Positions 45,122 to 55,560 of a DNA stretch of 64,000 bases are shown piece by piece. The notes under the pieces were generated by a model. That model ran no database searches. It saw only the letters and a list, made by a program, of their open reading frames with translations, and was not told the DNA's origin. Numbering within the stretch: the first letter of the stretch is position 1; each line of letters begins with the position of its first letter. Location of the stretch: positions 5,097,663 to 5,161,662 of the forward strand of contig CM045729.1 of the NCBI GenBank assembly GCA_024760905.1. The letters are read 5' to 3'. Position numbers and translations under genes: made by a program. The stretch is from Plotosus lineatus. Taxonomy: Eukaryota > Chordata > Actinopteri > Siluriformes > Plotosidae.

Positions 45122-45548
45122 CAGTGATCCCTCACTTTCCACAGTTAATTGGGACCGAGATCCCCTCACTACCATCGAAATCCGCAAAGTAGGATCCCCC
45201 CCCCCCTCCCCCGGTCTGACACATGAGTACATGCATATGTGTATATAATATCAATAAATACATATTCAATGCTTATAATAACAATTAAACATTAAAAAAA
45301 TAACATAAGATGTAAATAAAATAATAAATGGTAAATTTTTTATTGTTTTTTTGTTTGTTTTGTGTTGGTTTAGGGTTTTTTTGTTTCATAATTGGCCTTG
45401 TTTTTGTGGAATTTTCCTTAACTTTCCCCTCTATTCTTCCTTAAGTTCCTTATTTATTTATTTTTTTATTCGGTGCATATTTATTTATTTATTTATTTTT
45501 TGCACTGAAGTTGCATGAATTGAAGCGGGAAGTAATGAGGGATCCCAG
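45122..45548. mobile_element. pogo-like MITE specific to duplication copy B
   Basis: 427 bp with ends cagtgatccctcactttcc and, reverse-complemented, ctgggatccctcattacttc. TA flanks both sides (45,120-45,121; 45,549-45,550). The matching position in copy A (about 28,885) lacks it. No ORF is seen. Confidence 0.8.
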
Positions 45549-46013
45549 TATTTAAAAAACACCAACCCACAAAAAAAACAAAAAACCCACCAAGCATTTA
45601 TTGATAAATTAATAATATTTAACATGGAATGAAGAGGAAAGTATCTAAAGTACCATTACCTGCTGTAATTTCCCTCTGATTTGAAACTATTCTGCTGTAA
45701 GATTACAGCTTGGGTAATAATCCTGGGTTAAACAGACTACATTATATCTATGTGCAAAGGAAATCTCGGACAACAATGCTTGAGGAAGATCTTCTTCATA
45801 TTCCAGTTGTAGAGAGTCCTCTATTTAGGAAAACAAACAAAAAAAAAATGGATATTTGATGTATTCATGTTCATGAAAAAGAATGTGATGGAAACTGCTA
45901 TTATTAAGTATTCAGTGCTGATGTGAAAATTCGAGTAATTATCATATGATTATGAGATGAATATTAAAACTTCCACAATCCTAGTGAATGTTGTGGATGT
46001 TTATTTCTCACCT

Positions 46014-46739
46014 TCAGTCATAACAGAGGAAATTAAGCTCCTCGTTGCAGTCTCTGTTCTCCCAGACAGCCGTGTTGAAGTTGTACGCCCCACAGCGATA
46101 GGGCAGGACTGGGCATGAAGGCAGTGATACCATGCTCCCCAGCTCCATCTCATTCACCCAGAACCATTTTCCATCCAGGAAACGCAGGCCTGTCCACACA
46201 CTGGCTGTTTGGGTTTGTTTGGTTTCTATTTTAAGAAGTTCTAGCAGTGCTGTAGAATCCACAAAGGTCAAGTCAGTGTAAAGACTCCTGCAATGCTTGA
46301 GAGCCTCTTCCCAGGTTTTATTCTCCTTCACCAATGTGAACCTCGTCACACAGATTGAAGGTAAATTCTGAGCACAGTTTACATCATACCATCCATTTTG
46401 ATCCATAGCAACACAATTCTGTCCTAAACCTCCATCATTGGGCTCATCAGTATTCCACTTTTCAATCATTACATTTTCTTTGTTAGTCCACTTCCACTTG
46501 TTTACATGTGGTTGAGTCCTTATAAGCCCAATCCAACTGAATTTTTCTCTGTAAACCTCCACAGCTTTGTGGTGTTCTTCTTCGGTAGTGATGCTTGCCA
46601 AATTCCCATATTTCCTTTTGCATTGTTTCAGAGCTGTAGACATATTCACTTCATTAGAATTATAAAAGTAGTCTTTTACCAGACTGAGAGCCGTCCCATA
46701 AAGTACCAACAGGTAACAAATAAGAAGGAGAGATTTCAT
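46014..46739 (-). CDS. Secreted tandem C-type lectin-domain protein, lectin B
   Basis: 241 codons, single exon, start ATG at 46,739; an in-frame GTG three bases upstream is not needed. It has the same architecture as lectin A: signal peptide 1-19, CTLD1 with Cys 40/109/122/130 and EPN at 99-101, and CTLD2 with the same cysteines. It differs from lectin A at 12 residues: V6L, Q37L, Q57H, S63Y, E107Q, N113D, H114Q, N118Y, I120V, D121N, L124Q and N142T. Residues 143-241 are identical. N118Y turns WND into WYD, removing an Asn that in mannose-type C-type lectins coordinates calcium at the sugar site, so binding may be lost or changed. The stop is again followed two bases later by a donor-like GTGAGA. 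Likely secreted; function inferred from family. Confidence 0.88.
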   Translation of the reverse strand: MKSLLLICYLLVLYGTALSLVKDYFYNSNEVNMSTALKQCKRKYGNLASITTEEEHHKAVEVYREKFSWIGLIRTQPHVNKWKWTNKENVMIEKWNTDEPNDGGLGQNCVAMDQNGWYDVNCAQNLPSICVTRFTLVKENKTWEEALKHCRSLYTDLTFVDSTALLELLKIETKQTQTASVWTGLRFLDGKWFWVNEMELGSMVSLPSCPVLPYRCGAYNFNTAVWENRDCNEELNFLCYD

Positions 46740-47202
46740 CACTGCTGTGTTGTGTCTAAGCTCAGGATACCTTTATTTGTGTCTCTGCCAGCTCAGCTCA
46801 CAGTTTTCAGGTTTTAAAAAATCAATTTAAATCACATGCAAAAAAGCCTAAGAGCATCATCATGACATCACTGCAAACAAAGTGTGGCAAGATCAGGGAA
46901 AGTCACGTATGATCTTTATGTATCTGCAATATACACATATCTTTTTTCTTCTGGTGACCAGAATGAATCAAAAGTAACACTGATATTTTACTTATTTGTC
47001 CAATTCAGTTTGATTTGTTTTTTATCTTTTTACGATTGACATTGCCGCAAAGTAGCTTTACATGGTAAAAGTAAGAGTTTGCAAAGTACGAAATGGTTTA
47101 AACATTTTCTACAACCTTAACGCATCCCTAATGAGCATTGCCCATCCCAAATCTGGCGAGGAAAAAATCCCTAAGTTAACACGAGGAAGAAACCTTGAGA
47201 GG

Positions 47203-47437
47203 AACCAGACCCAGAAGAGAAACACATCCTCATTTGGGTGTAACCATAAAAAATTCTTCTCTTACTTTCATCCCTTCTTCATCCCCTCTGTTTCCTGCAC
47301 CAACATGACCATTGAAGTCTGAACCAGACCCAAAAGGGAAACCCATCTTCATTTGGGTGGAACCATAAAAATTTATTCTCTTACTTTCATCACTTCCTCA
47401 TTCTCTCTGGTTCCTGCACCAACATGACCACTGAAGT
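47203..47437. repeat. 119-bp tandem duplication overlapping an RTE fragment
   Basis: Two adjacent units (47,203-47,321 and 47,322-47,437) share aaccagaccca-aag-gaaac, cctcatttgggtg and, at their ends, an RTE piece (tttcctgcaccaacatgacc). The duplication therefore arose after the RTE fragment joined the neighbouring repeat. Confidence 0.8.
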
Positions 47438-47830
47438 CTGCACCAATGACCACTAACCTCTGTGGGTACTCTGCATCACTTCATCTCACTCACTCCAGAA
47501 TCTCTCCTTCTCTTCTAGCTCACATCCTGCCTGTGGGACATAAGCACTAACAACATTCAACATCACACCTTCAATTTCTAACTTGAGACTCATCACTCTG
47601 TCTGACACTCTTTTCACTTCTGAATTCTGTTGGTTAACAGCACTGATGGCGGTCATTGTTAACCCGGGCTTCGACCGATCCGGTCTGAATTTTCTTGATA
47701 TGACTCGCATGTTTTATTTGGCATTTGTTTTACGCTGGATGCCCTTCTTGACGCAACCCTCTGCATTTATCCGGGCTTGGGACCGGTGTGGGGGAGAGAC
47801 ACTGGCTTGTGCCCTTCCCTCACTGCTGCA
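47262..47830 (-). mobile_element. RTE-like copy 8, 5-prime portion, minus strand
   Basis: Holds the RTE 5-prime UTR (47,690-47,830: ggatgcccttcttgacgcaa, gacactggcttgtgccc) and part of the APE region, with an internal deletion near 47,625 joining gttggttaacagcac to the KRVSDRVMSLKLEIEGV segment. The short open piece 47,486-47,710 spans this join. Confidence 0.82.
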
Positions 47831-49065
47831 TCACCATGCCACCTAGGTATACGTATGTTTAAAGAATATTTATATTTTATATTCGATTCAAAATTTAACT
47901 GGGATCCAGTGCAAACAAGAAAACACTGAGTAAATGAATCTCTCCGGTTGCTCGCTAATAGTGAATTCATTTCATTTTCCTTAATGGTGCTGATAAATGT
48001 CTCAGAAAAGCTGACAGATACTGACATCAGCCATGACTGGGTGCCAGTCATGCCACTGTAACACAATGGGTTAAAGGTCTTGCTGAAGGGCTGACGGTGG
48101 CAGTTTGGTGATACTGAAGTTTGAACGTCAACCTTGTGATCAGTAACACCAGGACTTCACCACTATGCCATAACTATCCAGAAACAAATTGCCAATCAAT
48201 GAAATTTATTGTCCGTCTGACATTGCTATGTGCGAGGAACAGAATCCATCTCGCACATTCTACCTTGCTCCTGGTGTTGTGTGATCTCTTCAGGCAAACA
48301 GAGAAGGCATGGCTCCTTTATTTTCTTCAGAATCAGAATCAGAGTACTTTGTTGAGCACAGAGATTATTGTGTTTTTCTTGTCAATGATATGTGAATTAA
48401 TATTTCTCTTTAATATTAGATAAATAAAAGATAATAATATGTTAATGTATATAAAATATGTTTTGAATCAGATCTCAGGATCAGTCACATCTTGAACTCT
48501 TAATTTATGAAATTGTTCAATTATTTGGTAAAAGTGAACGAAAAATTACTTTTAAAAAATTAGAACAAAGTAAGCTTAAACAGATGTTGGTGGTTGTTTT
48601 TGTTGAAAAGCAGACTTTGACATAGATGCAGATAAGGAAATACTTCATGTAAATAATCTTGCAAATACAAACAGGCAAATTCTAAACTTTATACCAACAA
48701 GGGCAAATAAGAGAAAAACATAAACAACATCAGATTCAGTTAGAAACTATGACTAAATATAAGGTTTGGTAGAAATGGTACAAATACACAGCATGTAGAC
48801 TAGAATGAGTTGAATGACAATGACCCAGGTGTGCATGATCAATAATCAGGTGAATCTGAATGTGTGTGACGGGAATCTGAGTCTTTATTGATATTTTGCG
48901 ATGAAGCTCAAGAGCACAAGTTCTTTCTAGAAGTCTTTGACTATTTCAGATCGAAACGAGGTAAGGAAATTGGGTGCTTACAGGTTTTCACAACTTGAGT
49001 GATACTGATAACATCATGACTTCTGGACCCACTGTGATGCTCAAGGTGAGTGAATGCAAACCCGG
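47831..49065. repeat. Segmental duplication, copy B, right block
   Basis: 47,895-47,935 and 48,525-49,065 match 32,325-32,900. The intervening 47,935-48,525 is copy-B-specific and unassigned. The match ends at about 49,065 (gtgagtgaatgcaaaccc), the right edge of the duplication. Confidence 0.83.
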
Positions 49066-49685
49066 TTCATTCATACAGCACTGCTGCCCCATTCCGGAGA
49101 GAGAGGGATCAGTGAAGCAGATAGATCATCTTATCTTCCTTGATCTTGATCTTGATCTTGATCGGTTAGGTGATACGTCGCAAGGACATTAATTCACCGC
49201 GCAAGTGTCAATCTGATTAGCAGGACCCCCTTACTATTTCAGCAAAAGATTTAGCTGGCTCCTTAGCTGCTGATATGGTGTTGATCAGGTCTGGTGGTAG
49301 CGAGTTCCAGTCTTTAATGGTGTCTTCCACTCCCACTTCCTCCTGGTATGCAAATACCGGTGCGACTCAAAAGATCGAAATTCTCTGCAGTCCTACATTG
49401 TAAAAATGTTTCTTCTGATGTTAATAACGACGATCACAAGTCTTTAAATATTGGTACAAAGACATCTGCAGTGACCCCGTGTGGCCACGACGTGACATTC
49501 CAGCCTCATACATACGTACTTCCAAACCAGATGAAAAGCAGCAGCGTTCATGTAACGCTATCATAAAACACTCTCAGCTCCAGAATGTACATACTGCAGA
49601 AAGTTTAATAATAATTCAGCACTTTGATCTTTATTGCATTCAGAAAAACAAGCGAGGTGAAAGTGCACGAATAATCCCGTCATAA
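49066..49685. other. Unassigned; possible LINE 3-prime end
   Basis: A short (CTTGAT)n run lies at about 49,140-49,163. Just right of it, the minus strand reads WNSLPPDLINTI, a motif often seen after the RT of L2-like LINEs, so 49,140-49,320 may be a LINE 3-prime end with a hexamer tail. Nothing else is recognised to 49,685. Confidence 0.35.
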
Positions 49686-49689
49686 TTAA

Positions 49690-49969
49690 AGGTGCAGTGT
49701 GTAACAACAGCCAATGAAATTACTGCAAAACCCATCATCGATCAACAAGTGTCTCATTAACCTTTTTAAGCAGAGATGGAGGCGGGGCTAAGTTGCATCA
49801 CTCCCGTGGACTTGGGCATCATTTCCTTGCCAGAAAAATGTGATCAGATGCCTTATGAGTGTAGAGAGTGCAGTGCATGGCAACACTGTGACTTCTGATT
49901 TTTTTTACACATTTCTTCAAAGCAGTGGGATTCGAACAGGAGCTCAGAGAGATTGTACACACTGTACCT
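49690..49969. mobile_element. MITE with TTAA flanks
   Basis: 280 bp with ends aggtgcagtgtgta and, reverse-complemented, aggtacagtgtgta, flanked by TTAA at 49,686-49,689 and 49,970-49,973. TTAA duplication suggests piggyBac-type movement, but the family is unconfirmed. No ORF. Confidence 0.75.
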
Positions 49970-50071
49970 TTAAACTCCAGATGTGAGGTGCAGCATTAAA
50001 TACCCCCCCACCCAAAAAAACCCTATTAAAATATATCAACATGTAACACCTGCATCTGTAATTATTAATAT

Positions 50072-50074
<3 letters not shown>

Positions 50075-50117
<43 letters not shown>
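50075..50117. repeat. (TG)n microsatellite
   Basis: About 21 TG units. Confidence 0.95.
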
Positions 50118-50119
<2 letters not shown>

Positions 50120-50285
50120 AGTGTTTATTTCATCAGGTCAGCCTGTATAAATATCTGAGGGGCATGCAAGATCCTGCTCAAATATTTTTGAGGCACTCGA
50201 TGATAAGCTGCAAATGAGGAAGCTGATTATCTTGATTGTATGATGCCGCACACTGTGTGTGTGTGTGTGTGTGTGTGTCACTGAC

Positions 50286-50392
50286 CTGTTTGAACTGCTT
50301 ATACAGGACGTTGATCACAGGGTCGGATGGTTTGACCTTCCCAGCGAGCACAGAGGACAGCATGTTACCCAGTGTGACCATCCCCACAATCA

Positions 50393-50394
<2 letters not shown>
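50286..50394 (-). CDS. cbs: Cystathionine beta-synthase, one internal exon (C-terminal CBS domain)
   Basis: 109 bp between a splice acceptor (gtgtgtag, 50,395-50,396) and a donor (caaacag|gtcagt, 50,284-50,285). It reads, after one leading base, [14 protein letters not shown], then [12 protein letters not shown] and VLYKQFKQ (36 codons). This matches my recollection of the regulatory-domain exon of vertebrate cystathionine beta-synthase, which condenses serine and homocysteine in transsulfuration; the C-terminal domain pair binds S-adenosylmethionine. Phase and length fit a real coding exon. It is bracketed by CA/GT microsatellites (50,253-50,279; 50,397-50,432), the upstream one supplying the acceptor tract. 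No other CBS exon was recognised, so it could belong to a gene with transposon-filled introns or be a stray duplicated exon. Confidence 0.75.

Positions 50395-50396
<2 letters not shown>

Positions 50397-50432
<36 letters not shown>
50397..50432. repeat. (CA)n microsatellite next to the CBS exon
   Basis: About 18 CA units. On the minus strand this is a GT run ending in the exon's acceptor AG. Confidence 0.93.
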
Positions 50433-50437
<5 letters not shown>

Positions 50438-50500
50438 TATGAGCTTAGTGAAAAAATAATGAACTTTATCACAATATGCTAATTTTTTGAGAAGGACCTG

Positions 50501-50641
50501 TATAGTAATGATACCAGAAGATTTTGAAGTTTTGAAACTGTTGAATATTCTCATCAGTCTTGATTCCTGGGTTTCAAATATCGAAACATAACTGTTTCTT
50601 TGTCTGAGAAATTTAACTTTTACCAGAAGGACAGGATGCGC
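50501..50641 (-). repeat. tRNA-Ala repeat fragment, minus orientation
   Basis: Short piece with tgaatattctcatcagtctt, gggtttcaaatatcgaaac and aaatttaacttttaccagaa, matching the repeat elsewhere. No tRNA part is included. Confidence 0.75.
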
Positions 50642-50929
50642 GGTTTTGCACCCACAGTTTGAGTATTCACTGACTTCCGAGCAACCGGCACGTGATTCAA
50701 ATTCAGCCAATGGCTGCTCTCCTTTCTCCTGATTGGTTGAGCTGATGTCCCGCCCTTTTTCCTCATTCTCACACAAGTTGTCAAGGAGCCTCTTTTTTTG
50801 TGTGTGTTTTAATTACCAGTTAAGTTCTATACCACTCAAACACTGTGCATCTTCTCTGGCTAAGCCATAGAAAATGCTGGATGTCTCTTCTGAAGAAATA
50901 AGATTTTCTCCTTTCTCTGAACTGTTGTA

Positions 50930-51570
50930 TTAAAATGTTTTTTAATTATTATTCCAGTACAGTACCTAAGTTCATGTATATTAATTTGATTTCATGTTCT
51001 GTAGCATGTTTAACAAACGATACCAAAAGGATAAACTTTGTTCCAGTACTCTTCATGTCCTTTTACATTCAAGTTGGAGTGACGTCTCCAAGATGGCACT
51101 GCCCAGAGGGCGATGTCGCAGAGTTCTCAGAGTCAAATTGATTCTTTGTTCGTTTTAATTTGTTTTATTTGTTGTTTTGTTTGTTCATGTTTTGCACTAT
51201 GCTCATCTACGACCAGTCGACTCTACTATAGCTATAATATTGGAGTATCTTCGGGCGTGTATAACTAAGCAGAGCTAACATGCTATTAGCGGAGCGAACA
51301 TGCTATTAGCGGAGCGAACATGCTATTAGCAGGGCTAACATGCTATGGTTCGTTTTAATTTGATTTATTTGTTGTATTGTTTGTTCATGTTTTGCACTAT
51401 ACAGCTATAAGATGGGAGTATCTTCGGGTGTGTATAACTAAGCACGCTCAACCGGGCTTGTTAGCCGGGATGCGGCTAGCAGAGCTAATATGCTATGGTA
51501 GGCAGCTCAATGCGAGCCGCACCCCAGCGGACAAGAAGCCTAGGCGGGAAGGGGCCGAACGACGACTCCG
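50930..51570 (+). mobile_element. LINE 5-prime end, plus-oriented arm of an inverted pair
   Basis: 5-prime UTR-like sequence (gacgtctccaagatggcact, gagttctcagagtcaaattg, tgttcatgttttgcactatg) running into the start of an ORF (PADKKPRREGAERRLRR). A second, slightly different repeat of the gttcgttttaatttg segment lies inside, separated by about four units of a 20-bp tandem repeat (aacatgctattagcggagcg, 51,276-51,345). At about 51,570 the strand of homology flips. Confidence 0.65.
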
Positions 51571-52230
51571 GCGATTTGGGATAGCTGGGGATGAAGACCG
51601 TGTAGCCGGATGGTATCATCGCCTTTTCAGGTGTACTCTCCTCGAGCCATGTTTCACAGAAACACAGTGCTGTAGATCCCTCTGCGCTGCAATCTGAGCA
51701 TGAAGCTCGTCCATCTCGTTTGGCAGGGACTGAACATTTTCAAGTAGTATGGTCAGAAGTGCTAACCAAGCCTCTGAGAACTCCGCCTGGGCTTAGCCGG
51801 TAACCACTAGTATGTAGCTGCCATAGCATAGCAGCTCACGATAGAAGTTGTTGCGTGCTTAATTGCTTGAAGAATGAAGCTGCTCATAGCTGTAATAGGG
51901 TCGACCGATCATAGAGGAGCATAGTGCAAAACATGAACAAACAAATAAAACAAATTAAAACGAACAGAGAAACAATTTGACTCTGAGAACTCCGCGACGT
52001 TGACCTCTAGGCAGCGTCATCTTGGAGACGTCACTCCAAGACGTCACTCCAAGTTCATTGTAAAAGGACATGAAGCGTAATTAAGTTTATCCTTTTGGTA
52101 TCATTTGTTAAACATGCGACAGAACATAAAATCTCACACACAAACATTCTCAGAATTAACTGAGGTACTGTACTGGAATAATAATTGGAAAAGACTTTAA
52201 AACGAGTGCTTTACAACAGTATATGCTGTA
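51571..52230 (-). mobile_element. LINE 5-prime end, minus-oriented arm of an inverted pair
   Basis: Reverse complement of the same UTR (51,890-52,150) followed, reading on the minus strand, by an endonuclease start: ENVQSLPNEMDELHAQIAAQ near 51,750-51,690, then frameshifted remains of the FTETWLEE type and IPSYPKSPES near 51,580. The arms share about 270 bp. The enclosed open stretch 51,377-51,697 crosses the junction and is not a gene. Confidence 0.65.
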
Positions 52231-52284
52231 TAATGTTTATATTTTATCATTAATAAAAATAAGAGTAAAAATTAAAATGTTTTT

Positions 52285-52531
52285 CTTAATCATGACTATA
52301 TTTTACTACATTAATACTGTATTAATGAGTAAGACTGTCGACTGTTGATAGAATGTGTTTAAGAAGCATATTTTAGCGCATGTAATAGATACATAGTATT
52401 TTACTTACAGCTGCTCATTCACGTAGGTGACGTAATACATGGGGCTTTACTTCCGAGTACAGAACTCACGGATTATCTCGATTCGCGGGAGGGCTCGGAA
52501 CTGAACCCCCGCGAATGTCGATGGCCTACTG
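52285..52531 (-). mobile_element. Tigger-like element fragment, minus orientation
   Basis: Inverted copy of the sequence at 40,997-41,230, ending ggcctactg with TA following (52,532-52,533). It is inserted at a TA in the tRNA-Ala repeat. A third short copy of this terminus is at about 56,955-57,040. Confidence 0.68.
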
Positions 52532-52532
52532 T

Positions 52533-53425
52533 AATAATGAGAACTGGTGATTTTGCAGGGTTCAAATTTGGAAATATCCACAACCAACCTGACTCCTTGG
52601 TTTCACATCTTGAATTATAAATCTTTCTTTGAAGGAGAAAGACAACTTTTGCCAGAATGACAAAATATTGCAAATTGCAGGGATTCTTGTCAAACTCCGT
52701 CAAGATGGATTTCATGCAATTTCACTTTTTCATTTTGGATACAACATCACGTTGCTTTGAGTTGAGCGAGCACCTTTCAACTTGCAATACTCCAACTTCT
52801 TCTTTTAAGTGAGTGCCTCACTGGTGAGGCGCATCCTGTCATTCTGGTAAAAGTTAAATTTTTCACACAAAGAAACAGTTGTATTTCGATTTTTGAAACC
52901 CTAGATATCAGGATTGTTGAGAACATTTCACCACTTGAAAACTGCAAAATCTTCAGGTCTCACTTCTATATTTTGAAGTCAAAGGCTCACAGTATCAACC
53001 AAATTTTCACTGTGAACCATTTTCTTCTGAATTGATTTGACAGACCCATGTTCTTCCATTTAGAGGGTGAGATAGCGTGATGCTTTGCCAAGGATGTCAA
53101 ATTTCAAGAAACTTAAAAGGTTTAGAGTGTTGGAAAATTTATTTGGATTAGATGAGAACAATCTGAACTTTCTTATGGTGAGTAAAGAATACAATTACTG
53201 ATCAATCAAACAATATAATTTTCTTATTCATCATTGCACATAAGTTGAGGCTGGAAATGAAATCTGGTGTCAGTCACTTTGAAAGGGAGGAAAAATTAAG
53301 CAATGAAGACATGCCTCTAATGTGCATTCATATTGGGGTCCGATGGCACATTGGAGTATCAGGCACAAAAGGGCTTTCATGTGGGGAATTAGCTCAACTG
53401 GTAGTGTGCTTGCTTCGCAATACAA
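52533..53425 (+). repeat. tRNA-Ala-bearing repeat, plus orientation
   Basis: One nearly complete unit ending in the 5-prime half of a tRNA-Ala-like gene at 53,383-53,425 (ggggaattagctcaactggt), which is cut off in the anticodon region where LINE D begins. Confidence 0.82.
53383..53425 (+). pseudogene. tRNA-Ala-like, 5-prime half only
   Basis: Well preserved acceptor 5-prime strand and D arm (ggggaat-ta-gctcaactggta), then cttgcttcgcaata, where the sequence leaves the tRNA. The 3-prime half is missing. Confidence 0.65.
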
Positions 53426-55094
53426 TTAAGAATGGAAAGAAGGGAAATCGGTCGCTAGTTTCCGGGATCTGTCTCCTCTCCCCCCCTTTAAATATGGGAA
53501 TTATCTTAGCTTATTTTAATGGGAATACTCCGGTACTTATGGATTTATTTATCAAATTAGCAATGGGTTCTGATATGATAGACCTCGCACACTTTAGAAC
53601 AGGGGGTGCTCAATCCTGCTCCTGGAGATTTACCTTCCAGAAGACATTCGCTCCAACCCTAATCATGCCCACCTAACCATCCAATCATCTAATCAAGACC
53701 TGACTGGATCTTACATGTAACATTGGCCACATTAGGGTTGGAGATAAAGTCATCTGGAAGGTTGATCTCCAGGAGCAGGATTGAGCACCCCTGCTTTAAA
53801 ATATGCACGGGGCGGGAGTATAAACCATGGACTTTGTTTGGGGGTAAGGCATTATTTCTTGAGATGTAACAGAATCAAAAGAAAAATGAAGAAAGGAGAG
53901 GAGACAGGAGATATTCTTTAAAGTTACTTGACCCTTGCGGCATTCTAGATGCTAGTGTAGCCCCCACAGTTGCAAAGTATTCATTGAGGCCATCAGGCAT
54001 TTCTTTGGGTTTGTTCGTAACATAGCTGTCTTGTGGTTTCTTAATAACAGAAATGAGACATTTTTCTACTTCTCTTGCTATCTTGAATTAGGTTGTTAAT
54101 CCCTTCCCAGGTTTTCTTTTTACTATTCAGATTTTAAAAGAAAAACTTATGGAAATGATTTCTCATGCTTAGTCGTGTAAGATTTGATATTTTATTTCTT
54201 TACAATTTGTATTTCTCTGTATGACCAGATGAAAAATATTTGTTTTTTAGTTTAATTGATTCTTAAGATACCTGGGGTTATCCATGGTTTTTTAACTAGC
54301 TTAAGTCTTCCTCTAAGATTTGCTTTTAAATGGAGCATGTTTGTTAAAGACTTTATTTATCGTATTAATATCCACATAGAAATTAATATCCACATTTCCA
54401 TTTACTGCTTTTATATTATCCTAATCAATTTCTGCAAGATCGGATAGAAAGTCTCGTTCAGAAAAGTTTGTGAAATCACAAATTTTTTCCCTTGTTAGTT
54501 CTTCTGACAGTTTATAATTGTGGCCAGGGAGAACACAGAATTGAGAAAAATTATCGTGATGTCCGAGATGATGTTAACGCTAACAACGGAACTGTTAGCC
54601 ATATCATTAATTAAGATATTATCAATTGGAGTGGCTGATCCATTGTGTACCCGGGTTGGGTTTATCAATTATTGGGATGAATCCATAACTTTGAAGAGAT
54701 AAAAAAAAAAAGTACTGGAGTGGAGGAGATTCACGTTAAAGTCGGCCAGAATAAAAACTGGTTTACCGCGTGCACTATATTTTTCTAGGCTGAGATTGAT
54801 ATAATCCTGGAACTTCCCCGGCTTATTGTGTTGTCTATAAATTACTGCACATGTTATGTTTGCTTTCTTTGGGAACTGAATTTCTATCCATAGTGCCTGG
54901 AAAGATTCATTAGATGTCTTTTTTTTCCAATTATACTATGGTTCATTGCCTTGTTTCTGCACATCCTGACACCTCCCACACTGAGGGTAATAGGGACGTA
55001 TTCGAAACAATACCCTGAAATGTTGGACTTGAAGCTCAGTGATTCCGAATTTGACTTTGTAATTTGAGTTTCAGAAATGTCAATAATACTAAAT
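53426..55094 (-). mobile_element. LINE D fragment, APE to RT, minus strand
   Basis: Minus-strand LINE in several frames. The APE begins near 55,085 (FSIIDISETQITKSNSESL, FEYVPITLSVGGVRM), continues at 54,720-54,900 (WIEIQFPKKANITCAVIYRQ, GKPVFILADFNVNLL) and 54,540-54,680 (GFIPIIDKP, then frame-shifted IDNILINDMANSSVV). A linker follows (about 54,000-54,120, NPKKCLMASMNT in place of the usual NPKEMPDGLNEYF type). The RT start at about 53,440-53,590 reads SEPIANLINKSISTGVFP and IPIFKGGER. The remainder of the RT is missing. A hAT-type MITE is inserted at 53,600-53,793. The flanking tRNA-Ala repeats are in opposite orientations. Confidence 0.75.
53600..53793. mobile_element. hAT-type MITE with long TIRs and 8-bp TSD
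   Basis: 194 bp; left end cagggggtgctcaatcctgc, right end reverse-complements to caggggtgctcaatcctgct. TIRs extend about 70 bp with mismatches. TSD ctttagaa (53,592-53,599) versus ctttaaaa (53,794-53,801). This type of small hAT MITE is common in teleosts. Confidence 0.9.
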
Positions 55095-55560
55095 TTTTTG
55101 CTCACCATGAGAAAGTTTAGATTGTTCTCATCTAATCCAAATAAATCCTCCCACAAGATATGCCTGTTGAGCTTTTTTGAAATTTGACATGCTTGGGAAA
55201 AAATCATGCTATCTCATCCTCTAATTGTGAGAAAATGTGTCTGTCAAATCAATTCAGAAAAAATGGTTCACAGTGAAAATTTGACTGATGTTGTGAGCCT
55301 TTGACTCCAAAATATAGAAATGAGACCTGAAGATTTTGCAGTTTTCAAACTGTGAAATATTCTCAACAATCCTGATTTCAGGGTTTCAAATATCGAAATA
55401 TAACTGTTTCTTTGTATGAGAAATTTAGCTTTTTCCAGAATGACAGGATGCACCTCACCAGTGAAACAGTCACTTAAAACAAAAAGCTGAAATATTTCTA
55501 TTTGAAAGGTGCTTTCCCAACTCAAAGCAACGTGATGTTGTATCCAAAGATGATATTTTG
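55095..55560 (-). repeat. tRNA-Ala repeat fragment, minus orientation
   Basis: Reverse-oriented repeat (caccatgagaaagtttagat, ctcatctaatccaaataaat, gtgagcctttgactccaaaa, tgtgaaatattctcaacaat) facing the plus-oriented unit at 52,533-53,425 across LINE D. It stops before the tRNA segment. Confidence 0.8.

Larger units (their letters stand above)
44205..46940. repeat. Segmental duplication, copy B, lectin block
   Basis: Counterpart of 28,185-30,235 carrying lectin B. Copy-B-specific parts include a (CAA)n run at about 44,656-44,695, unassigned sequence at about 44,760-45,110, and a MITE at 45,122-45,548. Confidence 0.88.

Noticed and set aside
46740..46742. GTG start giving lectin B one extra N-terminal residue.
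   Set aside because: Vertebrate genes start at ATG; the ATG three bases later matches lectin A exactly.
51377..51697. 106-codon open stretch that looks like a novel basic protein.
   Set aside because: It crosses the junction between two oppositely oriented LINE fragments; its second half is antisense to an endonuclease start.
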